Source: Butyricimonas muris (GTDB lineage: Bacteria; Bacteroidota; Bacteroidia; Bacteroidales; Marinifilaceae). From it: a DNA stretch of 64,000 nucleotides. The stretch lies in the NCBI RefSeq assembly GCF_046365375.1, contig NZ_JBKEIT010000013.1, forward strand, positions 62,001 to 126,000. The letters are read 5' to 3'. The notes beneath the pieces were generated by a model, which was not told the origin of the DNA, did no database searches, and was given only the letters and a program-made list of their open reading frames with translations. The position numbers were made by a program, and so were the translations under genes. Shown piece after piece: positions 27,824 to 37,900 of the stretch (positions within the stretch are counted from its first letter, which is position 1; every line of letters starts with the position of its first letter).

Positions 27824-29148
27824 GATTTTCCTCCTTCCCCGTTTATAATATCAATGATTCTCTCGTTATTGATGATAATCATTCCGTGTCGGTCATTCGT
27901 GATCCCCTCTGCCAGCCGATAAGTATAAACCGGTTTGCTCCCCTCCATTTTAGTCGGAAGATAAACAAAACGAATATTCTTACACCGTTCTTTCAAAACT
28001 AAACCGACTTCTATGATATGTGTAGAAATCAAAAACAAGCAATTGGGAACACCCGCGAAGGCTTCCGTCACGGCAAGCGTGGCATCATAAGCATCCTTGA
28101 CATTCGTACCCCGGAAAAGTTCGTCGAACACGATCACGAGATTCTTGGTCTGTTGCAATTGCATCACGACTTTCTTCAAACGTAATACCTCCGCGTAAAA
28201 ATGGCTATATCCCATGCTTAGGTTATCGGGCAGATTAATAGTCGTGAACATCCCGTTGCGCACGGAGAACTCCATCGCTTCCGCCGGAACGGGGAACCCC
28301 ACGTGCGCAAGGAATATCGCGATGGAAAAAGTTTTCATAAACGTGGATTTCCCCGCCATATTGGCTCCCGTGAGAAAAATGATATTGCTATTCTCGTCCA
28401 CATCGATCGTGTTGCCTATCGGTTTCGCCAAAAACGGATGGAAAGCACCTTTTATCTTCAACACGTTGCGCTCGGCAGGAAGCACGGAAGCAAAAGCAAA
28501 CCCTCGTTCCTTAGCGACCCGTGCCACGGCGATATATACATCCATCAAATAAACGTAATGAAGTATCTTTCGGAAATTCTCCCGTTCCTCGAACCGAAGA
28601 ATCCGGTCATAGACGACGGCTTCCTCGTAATTTATCTTTTTCTTACCCGCATACCATGCCCACTTTTCATTGTCCAACAAATTCTTCAAGTTCACATTTA
28701 CCTCGGTCACGTCTTTACTGTCCGTGCTTCCGGTTTTATTCAGAAAATCATTCAAGGTATTCAACAATTCAAGACATCCCAGAATACCGTTTTGTATCCA
28801 TGTATATCCCGTTTCGGCTCCCATCAGATTTTTCACTTTCCATTCCAGCGTATTATTCTGACTCATCAATTGACTACGGGTATCCGTGTTATCCAGATAA
28901 AACTCGATGGCATCGAAAATAGCCGCTCTAAACGGAAATTCCATCCCGCACTCTTGATAGTAACGTATCGCCGCACTCCGGTTAGCAATCAAATCGTATT
29001 CGGAAAGGGGGTACTGGAACATCTCTTCCAGTACTTTTGCCCCTCCTCGCGTATGCGTCCTGTTGAAGATTTCGTACACCGATTTGTTAGCCCCGGCGCT
29101 CAATATCACCAAGTCGTTCAAAGTTTGTTTATCTATCCGAAATCCCAT
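27820..29148 (-). CDS. MutS-like ATPase without mismatch-recognition domain (first of a pair)
   Basis: Also 442 residues and clearly a paralogue of the next gene. Core domain starts with TRGGAKVLEEMFQYPLSEY. Walker A GANMAGKST is at 261-269, then NLPDNLSMGYSHFYAEVLRL, Walker B VIVFDE (338-343) and STHIIEVGL. All ATPase residues look intact, so both members could hydrolyse ATP. MutS mismatch-reading domains are missing. It starts 18 nt after the permease-GldG gene and shares its transcript. A DNA-repair name would be misleading: the family fold is clear but the task, at DNA or elsewhere, is not. Confidence 0.85.
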   Translation of the reverse strand: MGFRIDKQTLNDLVILSAGANKSVYEIFNRTHTRGGAKVLEEMFQYPLSEYDLIANRSAAIRYYQECGMEFPFRAAIFDAIEFYLDNTDTRSQLMSQNNTLEWKVKNLMGAETGYTWIQNGILGCLELLNTLNDFLNKTGSTDSKDVTEVNVNLKNLLDNEKWAWYAGKKKINYEEAVVYDRILRFEERENFRKILHYVYLMDVYIAVARVAKERGFAFASVLPAERNVLKIKGAFHPFLAKPIGNTIDVDENSNIIFLTGANMAGKSTFMKTFSIAIFLAHVGFPVPAEAMEFSVRNGMFTTINLPDNLSMGYSHFYAEVLRLKKVVMQLQQTKNLVIVFDELFRGTNVKDAYDATLAVTEAFAGVPNCLFLISTHIIEVGLVLKERCKNIRFVYLPTKMEGSKPVYTYRLAEGITNDRHGMIIINNERIIDIINGEGGKS

Positions 29149-29166
29149 TATTTCAATTTCTTTTTA

Positions 29167-31473
29167 TTAATTTCTCTTTCTACGAATCCACAATATCGTA
29201 CCCCACAACAACAGAATCACGGGAACAACACCCATGAAGGCAATCTTCACGTACGGCATATCCGGACGTTTCAGATGAATCCCGACATCCGACCCATTCG
29301 GACGGCGTACATCCAAAGGCGCCTCCCCGTAAGAGAACCAATGGAACGTCCCGGTTACCAACGGATAATTCGCCACGGCTACCCCTCGTTCTCCAGCTAC
29401 CCCGTCATTACTGATACAACTGGCATTTCCCAAGATCATGATTCGTTGTTCGCGATCACCTATTTTACGGGATAGAGCCAAAGCCGTCGGGTACATTCGT
29501 TCGATCTCTCCCGCCGCGGGATTCAATACCACGGAATCATTCACGAAATCCCGTGTTTCCATCTCATTCCAACATCCGGTAGAATCGGTTCGCAATAACT
29601 CCCGCACGGTAAAGCCCTTATCCGTCGTGTAATCCAGTCCCACGGCATCCTTCATGTTCACTTTAAACCTACGTACCAGCCACATGAACTCGTAATGATA
29701 CGAAAGCTCTTTCACCGTTTCGGGCACGGCATTCACCATCATGGAATTCGGAAGAATATCCACCTTTTTCTGTACCAATGTTCCCGGTAACAAACGTACA
29801 CCTAACGGTTCCACGATCGGGTTCATCACGCTCTGTTTCCCGGCTCCCCCCGCAATCAACAAATTGCCGCCACGCTCGATATACTTGTTCAATTTCGTCA
29901 TCTCTCCCGGAGTCAAAAGTTCTGACATATCGGCAATAACCAAAATATTTATATAACCGGGAATATCAGCATCACCCGAAATAGAAACCTCTTCCGTATC
30001 GAATCCTTGATTCAGCAATGAATGGCGGAATGTTTTCTCCCCGGCAAACAACAAATAATCCCGTTTCCGCTCTCCGGTGATGGAAGGTTCCCCGTGTCCG
30101 GTAAGGAATCCCACTTTGGGCATATCCATTACAAAACGTTTGAACATTACTCCGATTTCCGCCTCACTCGGGTGTTTTTCCATATCGTTAAACAGCCGCA
30201 GGAAAGCCTTTTGTCCGTTTTTCCGTTCTACCAACCGCACAAAAGCATTCCCTTCCGGTTCCAAATCGATTATCTTTTTAATCTGTTTCGGTGTCAGCAT
30301 TTTTTTGATATCCCAGTCCCTTTTTTCAGACTCCTCTTTTGCGATTTCGTCAATTGTTTTTCCCGGATAGCGACTCATCAGCCAAGGATTAGTAGTCACC
30401 GTATCATAATAATAAACATATTTCATCTTAATATCCGGCTTGAAGCGAAGATATTGCTTGAAACGCCTTTTATCATCGTTCACCATCTCGGGCCACCCGT
30501 AATAAGCATCTCGATCCAAATAATTCACATAAGTCGTTATCGTCATTCCATCCTCCAGCGAGTTCATGATTTCCTGACTTACAGGCGTCAGTGTCATCCG
30601 TTTCGTTTCCGTCGAATCATAGAAACACATCATCATCGGGCGGGAAGTGATATAACCGATCAGACAAGTTCCCGCAATCACTCCCAGATACTTTCCCCAC
30701 ATGACACCCTTCGGGGCGTACTGACGGGTTGAATTCAATCTCAAAATAGCTAGTGACAAGAACATTGCCGACACCACGATAAAATAGATTATATCCTCGC
30801 TGCAAATCAATCCGGCAATCATCTCTCCCGAACGTCCTGAAATACAAAGCCAATAGGTAATATCACGCACAAAATCATAACTCTGTCCTACTTGGTTCAC
30901 GTAGTTTAACGCGGCCAGAATCACCAAGGTCCCGATACCGGCAACTACCTGATAGGAAGTCAGCGAAGATACGAACAGACCGATAGACGCGTAAGCACAC
31001 AGTAACAAGTAAAGTCCCAGCAAACCGACCAAAGCTTCCTTGAATCCGAAATTATCAATAACACAACCGGCAAACAACACCATGATAAACAACACTCCCA
31101 TCAACACCAACCCGTAAAGCATCATGGAAAGGAATTTTCCCAGAATGATATGGGTAGAAGTCACCGGCGACGCGTAAAGCAACTTAATGGAACCACTGCT
31201 ATATTCCCGGCTCATCAACGACATCGTCAACAAAGGCATATACAGGTAAAGATATTGTTGCACGATCGTGTACAAGCCGCGCATACCACCTAATAACGAA
31301 GCCGTTTGCATCCCCCACGCGTAACCTAAGGTATTCGCCTGCGCCTTTTCTTCCATCAACCCGACAAACGTCATCCCTACTTGAAACGCAAACACGACCA
31401 AAATAAACCATGCTACCGGAGAATAAAACAAGGTAGCCAACTCCGCTTTTGCAATTTTATATATTCTTCTCAT
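29167..31473 (-). CDS. ABC-2 permease fused to GldG-type auxiliary domain, second copy
   Basis: About 768 residues from the ATG at 31473; a GTG at 31497 would overlap the region before it and is less likely. Same plan as 1623-3914: permease segments in the first 250 residues (AELATLFYSPVAWFILVVF), a periplasmic GldG-like domain (PKVGFLTGHGEPS, RGGNLLIAGGAG) and a C-terminal membrane anchor. The two copies share many blocks, for example SRFP/SRYP-type loops and LALSRK followed by ILG[DN]A, so they come from a duplication of the module. It follows the ATPase by 27 nt and precedes the MutS-like pair. Confidence 0.85.
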   Translation of the reverse strand: MRRIYKIAKAELATLFYSPVAWFILVVFAFQVGMTFVGLMEEKAQANTLGYAWGMQTASLLGGMRGLYTIVQQYLYLYMPLLTMSLMSREYSSGSIKLLYASPVTSTHIILGKFLSMMLYGLVLMGVLFIMVLFAGCVIDNFGFKEALVGLLGLYLLLCAYASIGLFVSSLTSYQVVAGIGTLVILAALNYVNQVGQSYDFVRDITYWLCISGRSGEMIAGLICSEDIIYFIVVSAMFLSLAILRLNSTRQYAPKGVMWGKYLGVIAGTCLIGYITSRPMMMCFYDSTETKRMTLTPVSQEIMNSLEDGMTITTYVNYLDRDAYYGWPEMVNDDKRRFKQYLRFKPDIKMKYVYYYDTVTTNPWLMSRYPGKTIDEIAKEESEKRDWDIKKMLTPKQIKKIIDLEPEGNAFVRLVERKNGQKAFLRLFNDMEKHPSEAEIGVMFKRFVMDMPKVGFLTGHGEPSITGERKRDYLLFAGEKTFRHSLLNQGFDTEEVSISGDADIPGYINILVIADMSELLTPGEMTKLNKYIERGGNLLIAGGAGKQSVMNPIVEPLGVRLLPGTLVQKKVDILPNSMMVNAVPETVKELSYHYEFMWLVRRFKVNMKDAVGLDYTTDKGFTVRELLRTDSTGCWNEMETRDFVNDSVVLNPAAGEIERMYPTALALSRKIGDREQRIMILGNASCISNDGVAGERGVAVANYPLVTGTFHWFSYGEAPLDVRRPNGSDVGIHLKRPDMPYVKIAFMGVVPVILLLWGTILWIRRKRN

Positions 31474-31500
31474 AATATTCTTCTCGTATAAATTCACATA

Positions 31501-32436
31501 CTACTTTCTCCCCTTGGAAGCACTTTTTGATAATTGGGCAAATATCGCGTCCAGCGAACTCTTCTCGATCACCAGCTCGATCAATCCCCATCCTCTCGTG
31601 ACACAAGTTTCAGCCACACGCTTAGCCGTATCCTGATCACCGTCATACCGCAAACGGAATCGTCTTTCCGACAAGGTTTCCACCTTGGAGATTCCCGGCA
31701 TAAGCAGATCGCACTCCATCGGCGGCGTATCCAATTCCACTAGCAGGGTATTCGGTTGGATATAATTATCAAATTCCTCGATACTGCCCGAAAATATCAT
31801 CTGTCCGTTCTCGATCATCTTAATATCCCGGCAAGTAGCCTGTACTTCGGAAAGAATATGGGTAGACAACAACACCGAACGCTCTTCCGCTATTTCCTTT
31901 ATCAAATGGCGTACTTCAGTGATTTGGTTCGGATCCAATCCATTCGTCGGTTCATCCAACACGACGAATTTCGGCTTATGCACGATAGCCTGCGCGATAC
32001 CCACACGTTGCTGGTATCCCCCGGAAAGATTCCGCAACACCCGTTTGCTGAAATGTGTAATCCCGCAACGAGCCTTCGCCTCATCCACCGCCGCCTTAAT
32101 CTGCTTCTTATCCACCATGTGAAGATCCGCACAATACGTCAGATACTCGTCTACCGTGAAATCTAAATGCAAGGGAGCCTTTTGAGGCAAGAATCCGATA
32201 TTCTTCTTCGCCTCCACCGGATTCTCCCGCAGGTTAATCCCGTCAATAAACACATTTCCTTCTGTCTGCTTTAACACCCCGCATATAATATTCATCGTCG
32301 TTGATTTTCCCGCCCCGTTGGAGCCGAGAAGTCCCATGATACCCCGTTGATTAATCTCGAAATTAATATCCCGGATAGCCCATTGGACACTGTAACGATG
32401 AGATAAATGCTCTACTTTTACAATTGAATTTTCCAT
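31501..32436 (-). CDS. ABC transporter ATP-binding protein, GldA-like, second copy
   Basis: A 311-residue ATPase with Walker A GSNGAGKST (38-46), LSGGYQQ (137-143), Walker B VVLDE (158-162) and STHILSEVQ. It is colinear with 3932-4852 throughout. It begins a four-gene unit: ATPase, permease-GldG fusion and two MutS-like ATPases. A strong terminator at 32500-32523 lies just upstream, so the unit is probably not simple read-through from the SusCD genes of locus 3. No clear promoter is visible in the 124-nt gap. Confidence 0.9.
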   Translation of the reverse strand: MENSIVKVEHLSHRYSVQWAIRDINFEINQRGIMGLLGSNGAGKSTTMNIICGVLKQTEGNVFIDGINLRENPVEAKKNIGFLPQKAPLHLDFTVDEYLTYCADLHMVDKKQIKAAVDEAKARCGITHFSKRVLRNLSGGYQQRVGIAQAIVHKPKFVVLDEPTNGLDPNQITEVRHLIKEIAEERSVLLSTHILSEVQATCRDIKMIENGQMIFSGSIEEFDNYIQPNTLLVELDTPPMECDLLMPGISKVETLSERRFRLRYDGDQDTAKRVAETCVTRGWGLIELVIEKSSLDAIFAQLSKSASKGRK

Positions 32437-32499
32437 TTAGTGATTTATTTAAATTATTCCATACAACGAACACCAAATTCAAAAGACATAGTCGTCCCA

Positions 32500-32523
32500 T
32501 GCTATCGCCTTTCGGCGATAGCA
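32500..32523 (-). terminator. Terminator between locus 3 SusCD genes and ABC genes
   Basis: A perfect 10-bp stem TGCTATCGCC (32500-32509) against GGCGATAGCA (32514-32523) with the stable tetraloop TTTC, 38 nt after the lipoprotein stop. No long T-run follows on the minus strand, so termination may be partial. The same arrangement of terminator between lipoprotein and ABC genes is found in locus 1. Confidence 0.6.
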
Positions 32524-32560
32524 CAAGTGACTTTCAGTATAATTTATAAACTAATAAAAA

Positions 32561-33478
32561 CTACTCGACATAACCGGAGTTGGCATTCCCGATCGCTTGT
32601 AAATCAATGCCGTACTTTTCGAGGAAATACGCTTGCAAAATGTCATGTTTCTTCTTTACCAACGGAAAAGTCAGATAAGTTGCCCATGAATTCTCCTCTG
32701 TCACGGCATGACTAATCATATTTTTCACGTACTGCTTGAAATCAGTGTCTTTTGATAACATCTTCGTGTAATAATCCACGAAATAACACCATTCACTCGC
32801 GTATCCGTATTGCTCCTCACTGTCTATATTAGGAATAAAACCTCGCTCCCGGGCATTCGTCGGATCTCGTTCAGTAGCTTTCGTGTAATCGCTAACTTGA
32901 TAAAATTCATTGGGAGCTTCAATAGCATTAATATTTAATAAATGATCCAAGAAAGCCTGTTGTATCCAATTCTTTGTCGACTTTTTGTCAGCAAGCGACA
33001 TAGAACCCACATCTTCATTTAATCCCGCAATAGCCAACGTATTCGTCGTCAGATATAACTTAAGGTAAGTTGCAGGCCTCTCGTAAGTATAGGTCTGTTT
33101 CACGGAATCAGCAAGAAGTATCCGGTAAGGAAGATTCTTTTCTAAAAAATCATCCGGATAATAATTCAACCAAACTTCTTCCAGCAAATCCAACATCCCT
33201 CCCAAATACTGCGGATCCCCCAATATCGTCCCGAATATATTATTACCGGTAGAGACCGCAACCTGCGTCCAGTTAAAATCCTTTTGCGAATATTCGTACA
33301 AGAAATAAGAACCATACTTCTCGAACAAAGCCACCACCCGATCGTCTGCCGGAGATTTCCCCTGCGGCAATTTATAACTCTCGCCAAACGGGATATCCGG
33401 TCCCAAGTCATTATCATTGTCCGTGCAGGCAGTCCACGAACTCAAAGCTACAATCACAAATATAAATATCTTTCGCAT
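32561..33478 (-). CDS. SusD-linked lipoprotein, metallopeptidase-like fold without HExxH, locus 3
   Basis: A 305-residue lipoprotein with lipobox WTAC. It shows the clearest resemblance to Peptidase_Mx1-type lipoproteins of the three: VVALFEKYGSYFLYEYSQKD near the start, then a helix NWIQQAFLDHLLNINAIEAP followed by EFYQVSDYT, and a C-terminal KHDILQAYFLEKYGIDLQAI. In the enzyme family the helix carries HExxH; here only a single His is left, so zinc catalysis is unlikely. It ends the SusCD part of locus 3, 21 nt after SusD. Likely a structural or binding subunit on the cell surface. Confidence 0.6.
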   Translation of the reverse strand: MRKIFIFVIVALSSWTACTDNDNDLGPDIPFGESYKLPQGKSPADDRVVALFEKYGSYFLYEYSQKDFNWTQVAVSTGNNIFGTILGDPQYLGGMLDLLEEVWLNYYPDDFLEKNLPYRILLADSVKQTYTYERPATYLKLYLTTNTLAIAGLNEDVGSMSLADKKSTKNWIQQAFLDHLLNINAIEAPNEFYQVSDYTKATERDPTNARERGFIPNIDSEEQYGYASEWCYFVDYYTKMLSKDTDFKQYVKNMISHAVTEENSWATYLTFPLVKKKHDILQAYFLEKYGIDLQAIGNANSGYVE

Positions 33479-33499
33479 AACGTCTTATTTTTAAAATCA

Positions 33500-34936
33500 T
33501 TACATACTAACACCCACTCTCAGCGGTTCCTTGTCGGAAGCATTCTGTACCAATTCCTTATTTTTATCCATCACGCTACTCGGTAATGGCAACGTGTACA
33601 TCGGATCTTTCTCCTTCAACGTGTACACCATAGCCGGACTGGTTGTACTCTCTTGATAAATATGCGTAATCTCCGGCATCCCGTAACGACGCAAATCAAA
33701 CCAGCGGTGTCCCTCGTAACAAAGTTCCAAACGGCGTTCTTTCCGGATGGTATCCAACAAAGCCGTCGGATCGGCAATCGATACATCCCTGTAATCCATA
33801 ATACGATGCTTACGAAGCGTATTCAAATCAGCCAACGCATCGGATTGCTTTCCGGTCAACCGCGAATAAGCTTCTGCACGGTTTAAATAAGCTTCCGCCA
33901 GACGCAAACACTGTCCCGGCTCTCCGGCTGCAGCATTTTTATTTATTAGCCAACCCGTAAAATCTCCACCCCCAGAATATTGAGCAATAATATAAATCCC
34001 TATCCTTCTGTCTTTACTATTAAACAACTTCAATAAATCTGAACTAACCACGTAAGCCATGCTATAATTATCTATTCTTGCACCGAAAATACAAACCGTC
34101 TCATTCACATCATAACTGTTCATGCAATAGTTCACGTTTTCATCCACTAAAGTAAGATCCGTTAATCCCCGTCCTAATTCTATCGCATCATTTGCCGCGT
34201 TAACCGCATTCTGCCATTCCTCCATGTAAAGATATACCCGGGACAACAAAATCTTCACGGCAGGGAGATTCATCCGGTAATTCCCAATCACCACGTTATA
34301 TTTTTCAAACAACTTGGCAGAAGCATCCAAGTCTTTCAATATCTGTTCGTACACCTCTTTCACCGTGTTGCGGACTCCCCCGACTTCCTCCTGCACCGTA
34401 GAAGTTAATTTCAAAGGAACTCCCAACGCTTCTTTATTATAATTATACGGTTCCCCGTACAGGTTTACCAACCAGAAATAATAATAAGCCCTTAACGCCA
34501 AAGCCTCCGCTTTCACTTGCTCACGTTCTGACTGCGTACCGATAGCATCGTCAATATAATCCAGCACGGCATTACATCCCTTGATCCGCTCGTACCACAT
34601 ATAGTATTCCGTTGAGGCCAAAGGCGTCCCCTCATCTCTCCGGTACAAATCCGGTTGCCATGTAAAGGCAGGAAACCACTCCTCGGCACCAGTACTTCCA
34701 AGCACATTTTCTCCATCCCTGTCAAGCATCTTGTCATCATCCAATTGGGCAAGTATCGAGCCCGGATAATATGCCGTGGAAGGATAACCGGATCCCATGA
34801 GCAATTCACTAAAATCCGTCACTGTTTTCGGGATAACTTCATCTTGGGATTCTTCTTCCAAAAAATCGGAACATCCCCCGCTCAAAAATAATCCCACTGT
34901 AACAACAGCCAATCTTAATATATCTCTTTTCTTCAT
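33500..34936 (-). CDS. SusD/RagB-family lipoprotein, locus 3
   Basis: A surface lipoprotein of 478 residues. The ATG at 34936 is chosen because it opens a normal lipoprotein signal (MKKRDILRLAV, lipobox LSGGC, then SDFLEEE) and leaves 25 nt after the SusC stop, whereas the upstream ATG at 34975 would overlap SusC. It has the SusD core (KAEALALRAYYYFWLVNLYG) and the C-terminal KERRLELCYEGHRWFDLRR hallmark. It works with the SusC of locus 3. Confidence 0.93.
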   Translation of the reverse strand: MKKRDILRLAVVTVGLFLSGGCSDFLEEESQDEVIPKTVTDFSELLMGSGYPSTAYYPGSILAQLDDDKMLDRDGENVLGSTGAEEWFPAFTWQPDLYRRDEGTPLASTEYYMWYERIKGCNAVLDYIDDAIGTQSEREQVKAEALALRAYYYFWLVNLYGEPYNYNKEALGVPLKLTSTVQEEVGGVRNTVKEVYEQILKDLDASAKLFEKYNVVIGNYRMNLPAVKILLSRVYLYMEEWQNAVNAANDAIELGRGLTDLTLVDENVNYCMNSYDVNETVCIFGARIDNYSMAYVVSSDLLKLFNSKDRRIGIYIIAQYSGGGDFTGWLINKNAAAGEPGQCLRLAEAYLNRAEAYSRLTGKQSDALADLNTLRKHRIMDYRDVSIADPTALLDTIRKERRLELCYEGHRWFDLRRYGMPEITHIYQESTTSPAMVYTLKEKDPMYTLPLPSSVMDKNKELVQNASDKEPLRVGVSM

Positions 34937-34961
34937 ATCTTCTTTTTTTTCAATTTCAACA

Positions 34962-37900
34962 TCAGAATGCAGCACTCAACGAGAGTGACATCGTACGCCG
35001 GGTAGGCCATCCTCCCGTTTCCGGATCAATGCCTTTCCATTTTTTATCGAACACGATCATAAACGGATTTGCCATACTTGCGCTCAGGTTCAAGTTCCTC
35101 ACGTGAAGCACCCGTAACACTTGCTCACCAAACTGATAAGACAACGACAATTGAGTACACCGGATCAAGTCCGTATCGGCTACCCGAATATTCGCCATAT
35201 TATACATTTGATAAGGAGACTTATATGTTCCTCCGCTTGTCGGCAAACGCAGTTCCGTGGTACTGCCTCGCCCGGGTAAAGAAGGATATATTGTTTCATC
35301 CCCGGGATTTCTCCAACGGTTCAACAATTTTCGGGAAGCATTTTGTTCCGGAGAAGGAAGTCCCTTCTGGCTGGAAGTATTATAGAAGTCCGGAATACGC
35401 CCCTGTCCCCCGAACTGCATGGAGAAATTAGCTTGGAAACGGAAATTCTTATACCTGAACGAAGTGGAAAGACCACCACTGAAGTCCGGTTCATCCTTAC
35501 CGCTCAACACCAAAAATTTCGTGAAATCTTCCGTGTCATCTATATCCAGATTTTTAAACAACGGTGTTCCGTTCTCCGGGTCAAGCCCGTCAAATTCAAA
35601 TGAATAAAATGCCGAGTAAGCCTCACCGTTGACAATACAAGTTCCGTTCAGAAAATCGTCCACGGTATTCACCCGCTCGTTATTCGTCTGTTTATTTTTC
35701 GTAACACCCGTATTCACGGAAAATTGCCACAAGAAATCCTTTGTCCGGACAGGCACGACATTGACTGTTAATTCGTACCCCTTATTTTCCATTTTAGAAC
35801 CGAAAATCACGGAATTCAACATACCATTCTCCGCCGGTACATCCCGGGAAGAAAGCACGTCGCTATTCTTACCGAAAACATTTGCCAACACGTTCAACCG
35901 TCCATTCAAGAAAGCTAAATCCACGCTGAAATTCCAACTCTTCGTCTTCTCCCAACCCAGATTATCGTAAGGCAAGCCTTTAATATTCAACGTATATTGT
36001 TTATATTGTTCATGGAAACCACCATCTGACGCTATCAGATAAGGAGAAACATTTTCCACGGCATTCCCTTGATAACCATATGAAGCCGATATATCCAACC
36101 CATCAATCCAATTCCATCCCCGGGTGAAAGGCTCATTAGCAACTCTCCATTTAGCCCCGACTGACCAAGTAGGTCTGAATTTCTTATCCGGATCCTGTCC
36201 GAATCGGTTAGAAGCATCCAAACGAGCGTTAAAATTCACCACATAACGATTATCATACGAGTATATACCCGTGAAATATTCACTCAAAGAATTTGATTTA
36301 CGATTTACCACTTTCCGGTTCGTTCGCATCTCTTCATAAAGCTCATTATTTTTAGCCGACGCCCCAACAGGAGTATACATCAGCGGAACACTTGCAAACG
36401 ACTCTCCCCGGTATTTCAAGTAACCGTAATTCTTGTTTCTCGTTCCTGTCGTTTTTGCCGATGCGATCTCGATTCCAGCTTGCAGAGTCATACGATGAAC
36501 ATCCTTAAACGTCTTGTCATACACCAAACTATTCCGGAAAGTATAATCCCTTACAGATGATTCCTCCGTGTACAACAATCCCCCCCAAGGCAAACGAGAA
36601 CCTTTCTCTTCCGCCTGATTCGCCAACACGGAACCAAACTCATATCCCCTCATACTCGTGATATAGAATGATTGTTCCGTAGCCCACGATTTAATATTGG
36701 AAGAAGACAGCCCATAGGAGAACACGCCTTGATACTGTAATCCCGGAAGAATCGTCCAATTCAAATCCAAAGAAGTAGAAAGCTTTTTCGTCGTGTTTTC
36801 ATTCCCCGTATTATTCCGTTCATTAAGAATATTATAATTATACCGATTTTTCAAAGGTATAGAATTACTCGAGGCACCTACCTTTTCATGATAAAACAAC
36901 GTTCCGTCCTCATTATAAGCAGGAATCACCCGAGATGTATTATAAGCATAATCAAACGGACTAACATTATAAGCAAATCCCTCCGTGTTCCGCAAACTCC
37001 CGTTAACCAAAAAACTGGCTTGTAAAGTAGGCAGGAACTTCATCGTTGTATTTGAACTCACGGAAAAATTCGACATTTCATTCCCGATAGCCTCTCCGAG
37101 CGTTTCGGAGATATTGATTGAAGTCCGGTTTGAAATTTTCTCCGACCCTCCGGTCACGCTAAGCGAATGCTGGTGACTGACAGAATTACGGAATAAAATA
37201 CTAAACCAATCCGTATTCATCCGCTCCATTTTCCGGAACTCCTCTTTCATTTCACTCTCCGTGATTTCCTTATTGTTCAATTTCTCTACAAGTCCCTCGT
37301 ACCCGATAGGCAATATCGAATTAGGGAACGATACCCGTTCCTCGTAGATTTCTTGGGATAATTGCATTCTTTCTTGTGAAGTCATCCGGTCGTACATCCC
37401 GTATTTAGGACGTTGACCTACAGTCACACTCCCACTGTAAGACACGGAAAGTCTTCCCGTTTCTGCTTTTTTCGTGGTTATCACGATCACGCCGTTTGCT
37501 GCTTGCGAGCCGTAAATTGCCGTGGCGGAAGCGTCTTTTAACACTGTCAAAGTCTCAATATCATTCGGATTCAACCAAGAGATAGCATTCGATACAATCA
37601 AACGTAAATCCTCGATATCCCCGGACAACTCATCCTGCATTGGAATCGGCTCACGCTGAATCACGCCGTCGACCACCCAGACAGGTTCCTTATTTCCTAA
37701 CAACGTGGAAGTTCCTCTTACCCTAATTTTCGGAGAAGCACCGACCTGCCCGGTACTCATCCGAACTGTCATACCGGGAACCACACCTTGCAACATTTGA
37801 TCAATAGAAGTCATACCCGCAATTTTGATATCGTCCACTTTTACCGTGGTCACGGCTCCCACGTAACTACCTCTATTTACTGTCATATATCCCGTCACGA

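Noticed and set aside
26495..29148. Reading the two MutS-like genes as one broken full-length MutS
   Set aside because: Both have their own complete core and ATPase domains with Walker A and B, so they are paralogues and not two halves of one gene.
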